From Bacteroidales bacterium (GTDB taxonomy: Bacteria > Bacteroidota > Bacteroidia > Bacteroidales > JAGOPY01): 64,000 nt of DNA. The notes beneath the pieces are model-generated. The model did not search any database, was not told the origin of the DNA, and saw only the letters and a program-made list of their open reading frames with translations. The position numbers and the translations under genes are program-made. This document shows positions 43,408 through 52,563 of this stretch, piece after piece (within the stretch, counting starts at the first letter, position 1; every line of letters begins with the position of its first letter). The stretch lies in the NCBI GenBank assembly GCA_017991835.1, contig JAGOPY010000002.1, forward strand, positions 124,001 through 188,000, given 5' to 3'.

Positions 43408-45195
43408 TCAATCCAGCTTCAGCACAGCCAGGAAAGCTTTCTGCGGGATTTCGACATTGCCGACCTGCCGCATCCGCTTCTTCCCTTTTTTCTGTTTTTC
43501 GAGGAGTTTACGCTTTCGCGTGATGTCGCCGCCGTAACATTTTGCGGTTACATCCTTTCTAACGGCTTTGATGGTTTCGCGGGCAATGATCTTGGCGCCG
43601 ACAGCCGCCTGGATCGCGACTTCGAACTGTTGCCTGGGGATCAGCTCTTTCAGTTTCTCGCACATTTTGCGTCCCAGCTCATAGCTGTGATCGGCATGAA
43701 TGAGAGAGGAGAGGGCATCGACCGGCTCTTTGTTGATCAGGATGTCGAGCTTGACGAGCTTAGCCGGCCGGTAATCGAGCGGATGGTAATCGAATGAGGC
43801 ATAGCCTTTTGAAATGCTTTTCAACTTGTCGTAAAAGTCGAAGACGATCTCTCCGAGCGGCATCTCAAACGTTACCTCAACGCGGTTGGAGGTCAGGTAT
43901 ACCTGGCTTTTGAGGATACCGCGCTTATCGATGCACAGCTTCATGATCGCGCCGATATACTCCACTTTCGAGATGATCTGGGCCTGGATGTAAGGCTCCT
44001 TGATATGGTCGATGTATTTGATGTCGGGAAGGCCCGATGGATTGTGTACTTCCGTAATTTCGCCCTTATGCCCGACAACCTGGTATGAAACGTTTGGAAC
44101 CGTTGTGATCACATCCATGTCGAATTCCCTGTCGAGGCGCTCCTGGACGATTTCCATGTGAAGCAGCCCGAGGAAACCGCCGCGAAAGCCGAAACCCAGA
44201 GCCAGCGATGACTCAGGCTCGAAGGTCAGCGAGGCATCGTTAAGCTGAAGCTTCTCCAGGGATGTCCTGAGTTCTTCGTAATCGTCGGCATCCACAGGGT
44301 AGATGCCGGCAAAAACCATCGGTTTGACATCCTGGAATCCTGAAACGGCTGCAATAGCCGGCCGGCTGACATGGGTGATCGTATCGCCGACGCGAACCTC
44401 TTTTGAAGATTTGATCCCGCTGATTATATAGCCGACATCCCCTGTCTTCATCTCCTGGCGCGGCTCCATCTTTAACCTGAGGACGCCGATTTCATCCGCG
44501 TCATACTCATGGTTTGTCGAAATGAATTTGACATGGTCGCCTTTGCGCAGCACGCCGTGAAATATCCTGAAATAAGCAATAATTCCGCGGAAAGGATTGA
44601 AGACCGAATCGAAGATGAGGGCCTGCAACGGTTCGGTCTCGTCGCCTTTTGGCGGCGGAATGCGGTGTATGATGGCATCCAGCACTTTATCGACGCCGAA
44701 GCCGGTTTTTCCGCTGGCTTCGAGGATCTCCTCCGGTTTGCATCCCAGCAGGTCGATGATCTGTTCGCGCACTTCATCGGGCATGGCGCTTTCGCTGTCC
44801 ATCTTGTTCATTACCGGGATCACCTCCAGGTCATGATCGATGGCCATATAAAGGTTCGAAATCGTTTGAGCCTGCACGCCCTGGGTCGCATCAACGATAA
44901 GCAGCGCTCCTTCGCAGGATGCTATTGATCTTGAAACTTCATACGAGAAATCCACATGCCCCGGAGTATCGATCAGGTTCAGGATGTAATCGACGCCATC
45001 CTGCCGGTAATTCATCTGGATAGCATGACTCTTGATTGTAATTCCGCGCTCACGCTCCAGATCCATATCGTCGAGAACCTGTTCCTGCAAATCTTTCCCG
45101 GTCACGGTGCCGGTGATTTCAAGCAGACGGTCGGCCAGGGTGCTTTTTCCGTGATCGATATGGGCAATGATGCAGAAGTTGCGGATGTTTTTCAT
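43408..45195 (-). CDS. lepA: elongation factor 4 (LepA)
   Basis: A 595-residue translational GTPase, the normal LepA length when started at ATG 45193-45195. Longer in-frame upstream sequence is not homologous and contains the promoter. G-domain motifs: '[17 protein letters not shown]' (G1), '[10 protein letters not shown]' (G2), '[10 protein letters not shown]' (G3), 'NKMDS' (G4). The C-terminal LepA-specific domain is present: '[30 protein letters not shown]'. LepA acts on ribosomes and influences initiation and elongation. It diverges from the GAPDH-like gene; the 142-base gap holds both promoters. Confidence 0.97.
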   Translation of the reverse strand: MKNIRNFCIIAHIDHGKSTLADRLLEITGTVTGKDLQEQVLDDMDLERERGITIKSHAIQMNYRQDGVDYILNLIDTPGHVDFSYEVSRSIASCEGALLIVDATQGVQAQTISNLYMAIDHDLEVIPVMNKMDSESAMPDEVREQIIDLLGCKPEEILEASGKTGFGVDKVLDAIIHRIPPPKGDETEPLQALIFDSVFNPFRGIIAYFRIFHGVLRKGDHVKFISTNHEYDADEIGVLRLKMEPRQEMKTGDVGYIISGIKSSKEVRVGDTITHVSRPAIAAVSGFQDVKPMVFAGIYPVDADDYEELRTSLEKLQLNDASLTFEPESSLALGFGFRGGFLGLLHMEIVQERLDREFDMDVITTVPNVSYQVVGHKGEITEVHNPSGLPDIKYIDHIKEPYIQAQIISKVEYIGAIMKLCIDKRGILKSQVYLTSNRVEVTFEMPLGEIVFDFYDKLKSISKGYASFDYHPLDYRPAKLVKLDILINKEPVDALSSLIHADHSYELGRKMCEKLKELIPRQQFEVAIQAAVGAKIIARETIKAVRKDVTAKCYGGDITRKRKLLEKQKKGKKRMRQVGNVEIPQKAFLAVLKLD

Positions 45196-45201
45196 AGTGT
45201 G

Positions 45202-45232
45202 CAAAAGTAGTTTTTTTCCTGATTGGTTCAAA
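45202..45232 (-). promoter_or_regulatory. promoter of lepA
   Basis: Minus strand: TTTG (45229-45232), exactly 19 bases, TACTTTTG (45202-45209). Both boxes match the Bacteroidota consensus perfectly. The -7 box ends only 6 bases before the lepA ATG, so the transcript should be leaderless or nearly so. Confidence 0.75.
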
Positions 45233-45272
45233 ACTTTATTATGGTTGATATGTTTATAACTGTGATTGTGAT

Positions 45273-45280
45273 TACCTTTG
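45273..45280 (+). promoter_or_regulatory. candidate -7 box of the GAPDH-like/gap operon
   Basis: TACCTTTG is a perfect TAnnTTTG, 57 bases before the ATG at 45338. The -33 region is weak. Confidence 0.5.
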
Positions 45281-45337
45281 CGCAACTTTTTTAAAAAGGG
45301 CATTTTATTGCAGAAATATTAATTAAAATTATTGATT

Positions 45338-46366
45338 ATGAGTAAGGTAAGATTAGGTATTATGGGATTTGGAGAGATCGGGAGGCATATCTACCGTTTG
45401 TGTATGGAAGATGATATGTTCGAAGTCGTAGCGATCAGCGACTATGGCAAACCCGACATCCTGGCCTATTTACTGGAAGCCGAAGTGAAAGGAAGGGTGA
45501 AGGTTACCCTGGAAGAGGGAAACTTCATCAACTCCCCAGCCGGCCGTGCCCGTGTGGTCACCGGCGGCAAACCGGGCGATGTGCCATGGGACATCTTCGA
45601 TGTCGATGTGGTGATTGATGCCACGGGTATCTTTAAAAGCAAGAAAGACCTCGAGAAACACCTCAAAGCCGGTGCGCCGCACGTAGTGCTGTCAACACTT
45701 CCCGAAGAGGAGATTGACCGTATCGTCGTTATGGGGGTGAACGAAAATTCCATAGATCTCAACGATAAGATTGTATCGGCCGGTTCGGCCACTACCAACG
45801 CCACCGCTTTGATGCTGAAGTTCTTTGATGAGAAGTTCGGCGTTGAATACGCCATGCTGACAACGGTCCATTCGTATACTTCCGACCAGCCGCTCCGCGA
45901 CAAAGCCGGTATCGATTACCGCCGCTCGCGCTCTGCCGCCGAAAACATCATTCCTAACGAAACGCCTACCCCGCGCTGGATCCCGACCATCCTCCCGAAA
46001 TTCGCAGGCAGGATCGAAGGGACCGCGTTAAATGTTCCGATCCCGAACGGTTCTCTCCTCGATCTGACAATGATCTTTAAAAATAATGAAGTGACGATCG
46101 ACCAGGTGAACGAAACGATGTACGATGCAGCGAATAAGCTTCCCGGTCTTATCCAGGTAGCCGAAGACCCGATCGTTTCCAGCGACGTGATCAACAACCG
46201 CCACGCGGTGATCTTCGACAAGCTGGCCACGATGAAATCGCAGGGCAAAATGATCAAGACCCTGGTGTGGTACCATACCGCACTGGCACAGGCCTGCCGC
46301 ATCCTCGATGTGATCAGGACCTATCATAATTTACAGGAAAAAACAGGGAAAGGAGGTTCCAAATGA
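45338..46366 (+). CDS. GAPDH-like protein lacking the catalytic cysteine (probable pseudoenzyme)
   Basis: A 342-residue protein with a full GAPDH fold: NAD-binding 'GIMGFGEIGRHIYR' (normally GFGRIGR), 'DATGIFKSKKDLEKHL', and the catalytic domain. The active-site motif that is SCTTNC in working enzymes reads SATTNA here, so Cys150 of the downstream gene is Ala151. Also changed are the phosphate-site Arg (Arg231 downstream, Asn232 here, in LNVPIPNGS) and the nicotinamide-contacting Asn (WYDNEW downstream, WYHTAL here). The catalytic His is kept (TTVHSY, His178), and the fold-defining residues and length are preserved, so the gene is under constraint rather than decaying. Its TGA overlaps the ATG of the normal GAPDH (46363), which suggests the two are made together, perhaps as mixed tetramers or as a regulator. 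Start is ATG 45338; a TTG two codons upstream is less likely. Confidence 0.88.
   Translation: MSKVRLGIMGFGEIGRHIYRLCMEDDMFEVVAISDYGKPDILAYLLEAEVKGRVKVTLEEGNFINSPAGRARVVTGGKPGDVPWDIFDVDVVIDATGIFKSKKDLEKHLKAGAPHVVLSTLPEEEIDRIVVMGVNENSIDLNDKIVSAGSATTNATALMLKFFDEKFGVEYAMLTTVHSYTSDQPLRDKAGIDYRRSRSAAENIIPNETPTPRWIPTILPKFAGRIEGTALNVPIPNGSLLDLTMIFKNNEVTIDQVNETMYDAANKLPGLIQVAEDPIVSSDVINNRHAVIFDKLATMKSQGKMIKTLVWYHTALAQACRILDVIRTYHNLQEKTGKGGSK
46351..46357 (+). promoter_or_regulatory. Shine-Dalgarno-like AGGAGGT before gap
   Basis: AGGAGGT lies 5 bases before the ATG of the catalytic GAPDH and inside the last codons (KGGSK) of the pseudoenzyme. Such strong sites are rare in Bacteroidota, where most messages do not use them, so it may help re-initiation at the overlapping ATGA, or simply reflect the GGS codons. 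Confidence 0.4.
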
Positions 46367-47370
46367 GAGTAGCAATTAATGGATTCGGAAGAATCGGTCG
46401 TTCAGTATACAGAATCCTGGATGAAGATCCAAACATCGATGTCGTTGCCATCAACGACCTTTATGACAATGACGTGCTGGCATACCTGCTGAAGTACGAT
46501 ACCGTCATGTCGAAATTCTATGCAGAAGCCCGGGTGGAAGGCGACTATCTTGTCACTCCCAGGGAAAAGGTGCTGATGCTGTCACAAAGCGATATGGCGC
46601 AGCTTCCCTGGAAAGAGCTTGATATCGATGTGGTGGTGGAAGCCACCGGCGTATTCCGGAAAAAATCACAGCTCGAAGCCCATCTGAGTGCCGGCGCAAG
46701 GCGTGTTATCCTGACCGTTCCATCGAAGGACGAAATCGATTTCACGGTTGTTATCGGAGTGAATGAAGACGGCCTTCAGCCTGAACACCGTATTGTGTCG
46801 AACGCCAGTTGCACAACCAACTGCCTGGCCCCCGTAGCCAAAGTGCTCAACGATTCATTCGGCATTGTCGAAGGATTGATGACCACCACACATGCATATA
46901 CCAACGATCAGCGCCTGGCCGACGTCCCTCATAAGGACTGGCGCCGTGGACGCGCTGCCGCCGAGAACATCGTTCTTACAACTACCGGCGCTGCCAAAGC
47001 AGTCGGCAAAGTGATCCCCGAACTAAAAGGAAAGCTTGATGGGCTTGCTTCACGCGTACCCGTTCCGGATGGCTCTGTCGTCGACCTGATCGTAGAAGTG
47101 GGAAAAGATGTCACCGTGGAAGATGTGAACAATGCCATGAAGGCGGCCGCCGCTACCGAAAGGATGAAGAACGTGCTGCTTTATTCCGACTTCAAATGGG
47201 TATCTTCCGATATCGTCGGTAATCCCTATTCCTCGATCTTCGACCCGGAATACACCCGCGTGATCGGAAACCGCCTGGTGAAAGTCCTGAGCTGGTACGA
47301 CAACGAATGGGGTTACAGTAACCGCGTCGTCGACCTGATCAGGCTTTTCAAGACGATGGATAACAAGTAA
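46363..47370 (+). CDS. gap: glyceraldehyde-3-phosphate dehydrogenase (catalytic)
   Basis: A 335-residue type I GAPDH. NAD site 'AINGFGRIGRSVYR'; catalytic SNASCTTNCLAP with Cys150; His177 in TTTHAYT; phosphate sites in 'RGRAAAENIVLTTTGAAKAV' and Arg231 in SRVPVPDGS; 'SWYDNEWGYSNRVVDL' near the end. It oxidises glyceraldehyde-3-phosphate with NAD and phosphate to 1,3-bisphosphoglycerate in glycolysis and works in reverse in gluconeogenesis. It follows the pseudoenzyme with an ATGA overlap, so its translation is probably coupled to it. Confidence 0.97.
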   Translation: MRVAINGFGRIGRSVYRILDEDPNIDVVAINDLYDNDVLAYLLKYDTVMSKFYAEARVEGDYLVTPREKVLMLSQSDMAQLPWKELDIDVVVEATGVFRKKSQLEAHLSAGARRVILTVPSKDEIDFTVVIGVNEDGLQPEHRIVSNASCTTNCLAPVAKVLNDSFGIVEGLMTTTHAYTNDQRLADVPHKDWRRGRAAAENIVLTTTGAAKAVGKVIPELKGKLDGLASRVPVPDGSVVDLIVEVGKDVTVEDVNNAMKAAAATERMKNVLLYSDFKWVSSDIVGNPYSSIFDPEYTRVIGNRLVKVLSWYDNEWGYSNRVVDLIRLFKTMDNK

Positions 47371-47387
47371 AGTTCTTTGGATATTTC

Positions 47388-47474
47388 ATCCGTGTAGATT
47401 CGTAAAATCAGTGTAATCCGTGTTCTGTTTTATAAAGAACACGAATAAAACGAATTATGCGGATTTACACGGAT
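47388..47474. terminator. inverted repeats between gap and the type-B T9SS gene
   Basis: An 8-bp stem, CGTGTTCT (47419-47426) with AGAACACG (47436-47443), lies within a wider imperfect pair, ATCCGTGTAGATTCG (47388-47402) and CGGATTTACACGGAT (47460-47474), between two convergent genes. It may end transcription from both sides, although no strong T-tract follows the stem. The words (ATCCGTGTA) are also of the repeated-word type. Confidence 0.45.
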
Positions 47475-47476
47475 TT

Positions 47477-50089
47477 TTAATCTCTGATTATAGTAACCGA
47501 TCCTCTCAATTCCCTCGGAACAATGCCCAGCAGGGTGATCTCATAAACCCGGCAGACGTAGAAATAAACACCGTCGCTGCAATCGGCATTGGTATTCATG
47601 TCTTTACCATCCCAGTTGATATCGGGATCTTCGGTTTCATAAACCATCCCGCCCCAGCGGTTGAAAATCGTCATATCTACTCTTTCAACCGATGTATAGG
47701 GAAATGGATGGAAAACATCGTTATAACCATCGAAATTTGGTGTAAAAACATTCGGCAGCCGGTAATCTGAACAGGTGTCGTTATCAATGCACGCCGGCAA
47801 GCTGTAATCACTGCGGTTACCGACTGAATCGACTGCCATGACAGCGTAGCAGCCCGTTATAATGCCGTTGTTGAAGTGTTCGTAAGTCATCACTGATGCC
47901 GGGCTGGTGGAATCGATCAATGCGAGATCACTTTCCTGGTAAGGTGAATAAAAGATCAGGTATTTAAAGATATCTGCCGAACATGAATCGAACGGGTTGA
48001 TCCAGTTTAACGTATTGATTGCCATATCGCAGTTCACGGTCACCGACAACTCCGGGGGGCAGGGAGGGACGTTGTCGTACGGTGATGCACAGGCTATCTG
48101 TGAAAGATTGATGATAGGATCGATAAAACCTGCAGCGGAGTAGCCTCCGACCGATTTAATATAATAGCAGTAAATCGTACCGTTGATCAGCCCGGTATCA
48201 TTATAGAATGGTACGGTACTCAAACCCAGCGAGTCGAAATTCGTATTGCCTTCTTCTCTTCTGAAAATGATGTAATAATCGTTTTCCCATGGGACATCCG
48301 GGATAAAAGATAACCGAAGCTCTTCATCTGTGGGTGAAATTTGCAGAAAAAGAGAAGATGCATTCCGGCTACTGCCGATATACCCGAAATTGAGGCTTTC
48401 GAGGTTAACCATGTAGCTGTATGGGATTCCGCTGGTATTCAGGTTGATTGAATTATCAATATAAGTAGTATCATCAAGTCCGGCCAGGGTGGCGACAGTC
48501 TGCGGGGTTACCATTCCGGGTCCCTCTGAGCGAAGGAGCACATATTGGTAAGGCCCCGGGATCTGAACGGTGTCGAGTTCGGTAGGCTTTGACCAGGCAA
48601 TAAAAGCGCGTCCTGCTTCCAGGTCAGTGCTATCGTTGCTGACATGGGTGATCACGGGTAAATCCTTTTTCAATGTGGCGCATGCTTCCAGGGAAGGGTA
48701 GCTTTCGGCGCCATCGGCAAAAATGGCTGTGACCATGTAGCAATACTGGTTTCCATGGGTAAGGCCGGCCCCGTTGTCATTGTCAATAAAGCTTGTATCG
48801 GCAATTCCCTGGTTCTCGTGAATAAGCACATAACCCAGGCTGTCGGGCACTCCCGTTTCACAGCCCTCCGGAACATACCCGGTATAGCCGGTGCGCCTGA
48901 ATATCCTGTATCCGCTTGCCTGGCTGCAAACGATCCGGTCCCAGGTGAGATGGATCGCACTCCCGGCCGCCATTGCCGTAAGGTTCTCCGGTGCAGGGCA
49001 ATTGACTTTAATGTTCAGGGTTTTAAAACTGACCAGGTTGACGGGAAAAGCGTCATCGGAAGCTTTGAAAAAGACCTGGAACGGTTGATTCCGGACATGG
49101 CTGCAGTTGCTGATCCAGGTGAACCTTGTCGATACCGTATCGTTTCCTGCGGCAGGATCGGGATCAAGCTCAGCGGGCGAATCGGGTACTTCGAAGGGGC
49201 CGCCCGTTGCCGACAGCCAAACGTTATCGCCGTCAGGGTCAATGGCTGTGGCATCAAACGCAATGGTGTCGCCGGCTGTCACGCAGGTGTCGGCAGGGAT
49301 GTAGATCACCGGCGGGGTATTGTTGCAGGCCAGGATCTCGATTTGCATATCGCGGGTAACACTACCGATCAGCGCCCCTTTTCTCCATTCTTCAATTACA
49401 AAGGCAATGTTGTATTCCCCTTGCATGACCGGTGTGTCCCAAACCACATCACCGCTGACGGCATCGATGGTAAAGGAGTTGCTGGCCTGGGGCAGGAAAA
49501 ATCCCGGAATATCTATTCCGCCGGCCGTTTTGCAACTGACCATCCTGTAGGAAAGGCTGTCGCCATCCGGGTCATAGGCCCCGGGATTATGAACGAATAC
49601 CTGGTTCACACATCCCACATCGATCGGGGGATTAAGCAATACCGGAGAGTTGTTTGTGCCCAGAAAGGGGTTGATAATGAGTTTGGTCTCCACGTACATC
49701 GGAACATTTACCGAGTTGGGAATATTTACGACCCCCAGGTTCCGGTTAGGATCTTCCATGAAAATCACATAAGTGCCCGGTGAACTGTATGTATGCCGGT
49801 TGGTTGCAGCGCCGTTTCCCGGATCGTATTCGTAAACATTGAGTGAAATATTATCCTGCAAATTGGTTTTCTGTGTGCGGAGCAGGGTGCTGTAGGTCCC
49901 GTCGCCCCAGCCGATATCGAGGGTGGGCCGGTCGGCAGGGCTTGGCGTATAGGTATAGGTAATGACTCTCACTTCGTAAGTCAGGCCCGTCACATGCCGG
50001 AAGGTGATCTCCGCCGCGCGCTGATGGGTTGCCAGCAATTGGATTGCTGCGGCTACGATCAAAACCACGGTGAGTAAAATTCTTTTCAT
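47477..50089 (-). CDS. large T9SS type-B sorted surface protein
   Basis: An 870-residue secreted protein starting MKRILLTVVLIVAAAIQLLA (signal peptide). After it come 'THQRAAEITFRHV', a region typical of adhesin-like gliding-associated proteins, Ig/cadherin-like segments ('DPDGDSLSYRMVS', 'AIDPDGDNVWLSATGG'), and fibronectin type III-like segments ('PENLTAMAAGSAIHLTWDRI'). The last 90 residues are a type-B T9SS sorting domain, formerly 'gliding motility-associated': 'LPNVFTPNFDGYNDVFHPF', 'MTIFNRWGGMVYET', 'WDGKDMNTNADCSDGVYFYV'. Type-B proteins are often anchored through PorE-like partners. The ATG at 50089 was chosen because the promoter and signal peptide fit it; an upstream in-frame extension carries no signal sequence. 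Function unknown, probably adhesion or surface structure. Confidence 0.88.
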   Translation of the reverse strand: MKRILLTVVLIVAAAIQLLATHQRAAEITFRHVTGLTYEVRVITYTYTPSPADRPTLDIGWGDGTYSTLLRTQKTNLQDNISLNVYEYDPGNGAATNRHTYSSPGTYVIFMEDPNRNLGVVNIPNSVNVPMYVETKLIINPFLGTNNSPVLLNPPIDVGCVNQVFVHNPGAYDPDGDSLSYRMVSCKTAGGIDIPGFFLPQASNSFTIDAVSGDVVWDTPVMQGEYNIAFVIEEWRKGALIGSVTRDMQIEILACNNTPPVIYIPADTCVTAGDTIAFDATAIDPDGDNVWLSATGGPFEVPDSPAELDPDPAAGNDTVSTRFTWISNCSHVRNQPFQVFFKASDDAFPVNLVSFKTLNIKVNCPAPENLTAMAAGSAIHLTWDRIVCSQASGYRIFRRTGYTGYVPEGCETGVPDSLGYVLIHENQGIADTSFIDNDNGAGLTHGNQYCYMVTAIFADGAESYPSLEACATLKKDLPVITHVSNDSTDLEAGRAFIAWSKPTELDTVQIPGPYQYVLLRSEGPGMVTPQTVATLAGLDDTTYIDNSINLNTSGIPYSYMVNLESLNFGYIGSSRNASSLFLQISPTDEELRLSFIPDVPWENDYYIIFRREEGNTNFDSLGLSTVPFYNDTGLINGTIYCYYIKSVGGYSAAGFIDPIINLSQIACASPYDNVPPCPPELSVTVNCDMAINTLNWINPFDSCSADIFKYLIFYSPYQESDLALIDSTSPASVMTYEHFNNGIITGCYAVMAVDSVGNRSDYSLPACIDNDTCSDYRLPNVFTPNFDGYNDVFHPFPYTSVERVDMTIFNRWGGMVYETEDPDINWDGKDMNTNADCSDGVYFYVCRVYEITLLGIVPRELRGSVTIIRD

Positions 50090-50112
50090 TATTCTATAAC
50101 GTAACAAAAGTC

Positions 50113-50145
50113 CAAATTTAGATAAATTCCATCCTTCGGTGCAAA
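50113..50145 (-). promoter_or_regulatory. promoter of the type-B T9SS gene
   Basis: Minus strand: TTTG (50142-50145), 21 bases, TAAATTTG (50113-50120). Both boxes are perfect matches, with a leader of about 17 bases before the ATG. Confidence 0.7.
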
Positions 50146-50157
50146 ATTTCTTATTCG

Positions 50158-50165
50158 TAACTTTG
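50158..50165 (+). promoter_or_regulatory. candidate promoter of rel
   Basis: TAACTTTG, perfect TAnnTTTG, with TTCG (50134-50137) 20 bases upstream, one mismatch from TTTG. It ends 23 bases before the ATG at 50189 and overlaps a GTG at 50165, arguing against the GTG as start. Confidence 0.6.
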
Positions 50166-50188
50166 TGGTGACCAAGCGTCATTTCTTT

Positions 50189-52423
50189 ATGGTTAATGCG
50201 GATCCTGAAATAGAGAAGAAAGAAATAGTGAAACGGTACCGGGCTTTGCTCAGGGTCTGGAACTCAAAGGATCAGGATGACAAAAAGCTGGTTCGCCGGG
50301 CGTTTAAGCTTGCGGCGGATGCCCATAAAGACATGAGGCGCCATTCCGGCGAGCCCTACATTTATCATCCCATGGAAGTAGCCACGATTGTGGCCGGGGA
50401 GATCGGCCTGGGCACGACCTCTATCGTCAGCGCCCTTCTTCACGACGTGGTCGAAGATACCAATTATACCCTGGAAGATATCCGTTTTCACTTCGGGGAG
50501 CATGTAGCGCAAATCATCGATGGCCTGACCAAAATTGGCGAGATAATGGATCAACCGGCGACGTCGCCACAGGCGGAGAATTTCCGCAAGATCCTGCTGA
50601 CGCTGGCCCGGGATGTCAGGGTAATTTTGATCAAACTGGCCGACCGGTTGCATAACATGAGAACGCTGGAGGCCCTTCCGGTTGACAAACAGTTGAAAAT
50701 CGCTTCCGAAACGATATATCTGTTCGCGCCGCTGGCCCACCGGTTAGGACTGTTTTCGATAAAAAGCGAATTGGAAGACCTGGCTTTGAGGGCTACCGAA
50801 CCTGAGATTTATCATACTCTCCAGAAAAAACTCCAGGAAACGCGGACAGACCGTATCCGTTTCACCAATAAATTCATCTACCCGATAAAAAAAGGGCTCA
50901 GGGACAGGGGAGTCAAGTTCCAGATCTTTACCCGGGAGAAGAGCATTTACTCCATCTGGCAGAAAATGAAGAACAAAGAGATCCCTTTCGAGGAGGTGTA
51001 CGATTTATTTGCTGTCAGGATTGTACTGGATGTTCCCATTCCCATGGAAAAATCGGAGTGCTGGCAGGTCTATTCGATCATTACCGATCATTACCGGCCG
51101 AATCACAGCCGCCTGCGCGACTGGATCTCCATTCCCAAAGCCAACGGTTATGAGGCCCTTCATACAACCGTCATGAGCCATGCCGGTAAATGGGTAGAGG
51201 TGCAGATTCGGACCCGGAGGATGGACGAGATCGCGGAAAGAGGATATGCTGCCCACTGGAAATACAAGGATACCATCGACAGCGAGACAGGCGTAGAGGA
51301 ATGGTTGAAAAAGGTGAAGGACATGCTGCGCGAAGAAGAGCCGGATGCGGTAGACTTCGTCAATGATTTTAAACTGAACCTTTTTGCGGATGAAATCTAT
51401 GTTTATACACCCAGGGGTGAAGTAAGGACATTGCCTTCGGGTTCTTCCGTGCTCGATTTTGCCTACGTAGTCCACACCGAGATCGGGAATCATTGCATCG
51501 GGGCAAAAGTCAACCAGGTACTGGTTTCCCGTAAGCATATCCTGAAGAACGGCGACCAGGTGGAGGTCTTATCTTCCAACAGTACCCTGCCGGAGGCCGA
51601 CTGGCTCCAATACGCAATGACGGCTAAAGCGCGGGCCAATATAAAGCAATGGGTCAGGGAACAGCAGAGGAAAATGACCATGCTCGGGAAAGAAAAACTG
51701 GGCGTGTTATTCCAACAATATAACCTGCCCGATGATAAAGCTTCGGTCCAGCGGTTCATGAGCTTCCACAACATCATTAAGGAAGATGACCTGTATTATA
51801 TGATTGCCAGCGGCGACCTTACCGCCGATGATTTTAAAAATTTCCGGGTGGAAGGGGAGAAGAAGAACTTCTTCAGCTATCTCAGCCGGCCGTTCACCCG
51901 GCAGAAACCGGGGAAAAACAGGACCCTGACCGAAACAATTGTCGAGAAACTGAAGGAAAAGCCCGAATCATTGCTTCTGAGTGATGATATCACCCAGATC
52001 AAATATGTTTTGTCGCGCTGCTGCAGTCCTATCCCCGGTGATGATGTGGTCGGTTTCCTGAACGAGAACGGCTCGATCCAGATCCACCGGACCAACTGCC
52101 CGGATACGATCGACCTGCTTTCGAAATATGGCAAGCGGATCGTGAAAGCGAAATGGAAAAATAAGGAGTCGATTGGCTTTTTGACAGGGATAAAGATACA
52201 AGGAGTGGATAAAAAGGGATTCATCCGCAAGGTGACCGAAGTGATCACCGAAAAGCACAACATCAATATCCGTTCTTTCCACCTGAATACTTCCGAAGGG
52301 ATGACGGAAGGGACGATCATGCTCTATCTTCATGATACTCAGACACTACAGAAGCTCATTGATAACCTGATGAAGATAAAGGAGATCATCAAAGTGACGA
52401 GGATCGACAGGTTCAATGAGTAG
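50189..52423 (+). CDS. bifunctional (p)ppGpp synthetase/hydrolase (Rel/SpoT type)
   Basis: A 744-residue protein. Order of domains: HD hydrolase ('YIYHPMEVATIVAGEIGLG', 'ALLHDVVEDTNY', 'KLADRLHNMRTLEALP'); synthetase ('RDWISIPKANGYEALHTTV', 'WVEVQIRTRRMDEIAERGYAAHW'); TGS ('EIYVYTPRGEVRTLPSGSSVLDFAY'); zinc-finger/CC domain ('VLSRCCSPIPGDDVVGF'); ACT domain ('KGFIRKVTEVITEKHNINI'). The HD motif is intact, so it can both make and break ppGpp, the alarmone of the stringent response. It is followed by fur and purA, a grouping frequent in Bacteroidota. Start ATG 50189 rather than GTG 50165. Confidence 0.95.
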   Translation: MVNADPEIEKKEIVKRYRALLRVWNSKDQDDKKLVRRAFKLAADAHKDMRRHSGEPYIYHPMEVATIVAGEIGLGTTSIVSALLHDVVEDTNYTLEDIRFHFGEHVAQIIDGLTKIGEIMDQPATSPQAENFRKILLTLARDVRVILIKLADRLHNMRTLEALPVDKQLKIASETIYLFAPLAHRLGLFSIKSELEDLALRATEPEIYHTLQKKLQETRTDRIRFTNKFIYPIKKGLRDRGVKFQIFTREKSIYSIWQKMKNKEIPFEEVYDLFAVRIVLDVPIPMEKSECWQVYSIITDHYRPNHSRLRDWISIPKANGYEALHTTVMSHAGKWVEVQIRTRRMDEIAERGYAAHWKYKDTIDSETGVEEWLKKVKDMLREEEPDAVDFVNDFKLNLFADEIYVYTPRGEVRTLPSGSSVLDFAYVVHTEIGNHCIGAKVNQVLVSRKHILKNGDQVEVLSSNSTLPEADWLQYAMTAKARANIKQWVREQQRKMTMLGKEKLGVLFQQYNLPDDKASVQRFMSFHNIIKEDDLYYMIASGDLTADDFKNFRVEGEKKNFFSYLSRPFTRQKPGKNRTLTETIVEKLKEKPESLLLSDDITQIKYVLSRCCSPIPGDDVVGFLNENGSIQIHRTNCPDTIDLLSKYGKRIVKAKWKNKESIGFLTGIKIQGVDKKGFIRKVTEVITEKHNINIRSFHLNTSEGMTEGTIMLYLHDTQTLQKLIDNLMKIKEIIKVTRIDRFNE

Positions 52424-52563
52424 GAGGGCAGTCGGCAGTTCCGTTGCTAGGGTGAGGGTTGGCGTCATTACGACGGAGGGGGAAACATGTTAAAAAATTA
52501 TTTTTATTTATACCAAATAGTAATAATAATTTTTCTACTTTTATGCACTTTTCTGTAATGTGT

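Noticed and set aside
43157..43411. 84-codon minus-strand open frame over the tandem array
   Set aside because: It only translates the 52-base repeat and the ACTGCC words.
45338..46366. Erythrose-4-phosphate dehydrogenase or an alternative active GAPDH
   Set aside because: Those enzymes also need the active-site cysteine, which is alanine here.
50165..50188. GTG at 50165 as start of rel
   Set aside because: It overlaps a perfect -7 promoter box; ATG 50189 starts the homologous protein.
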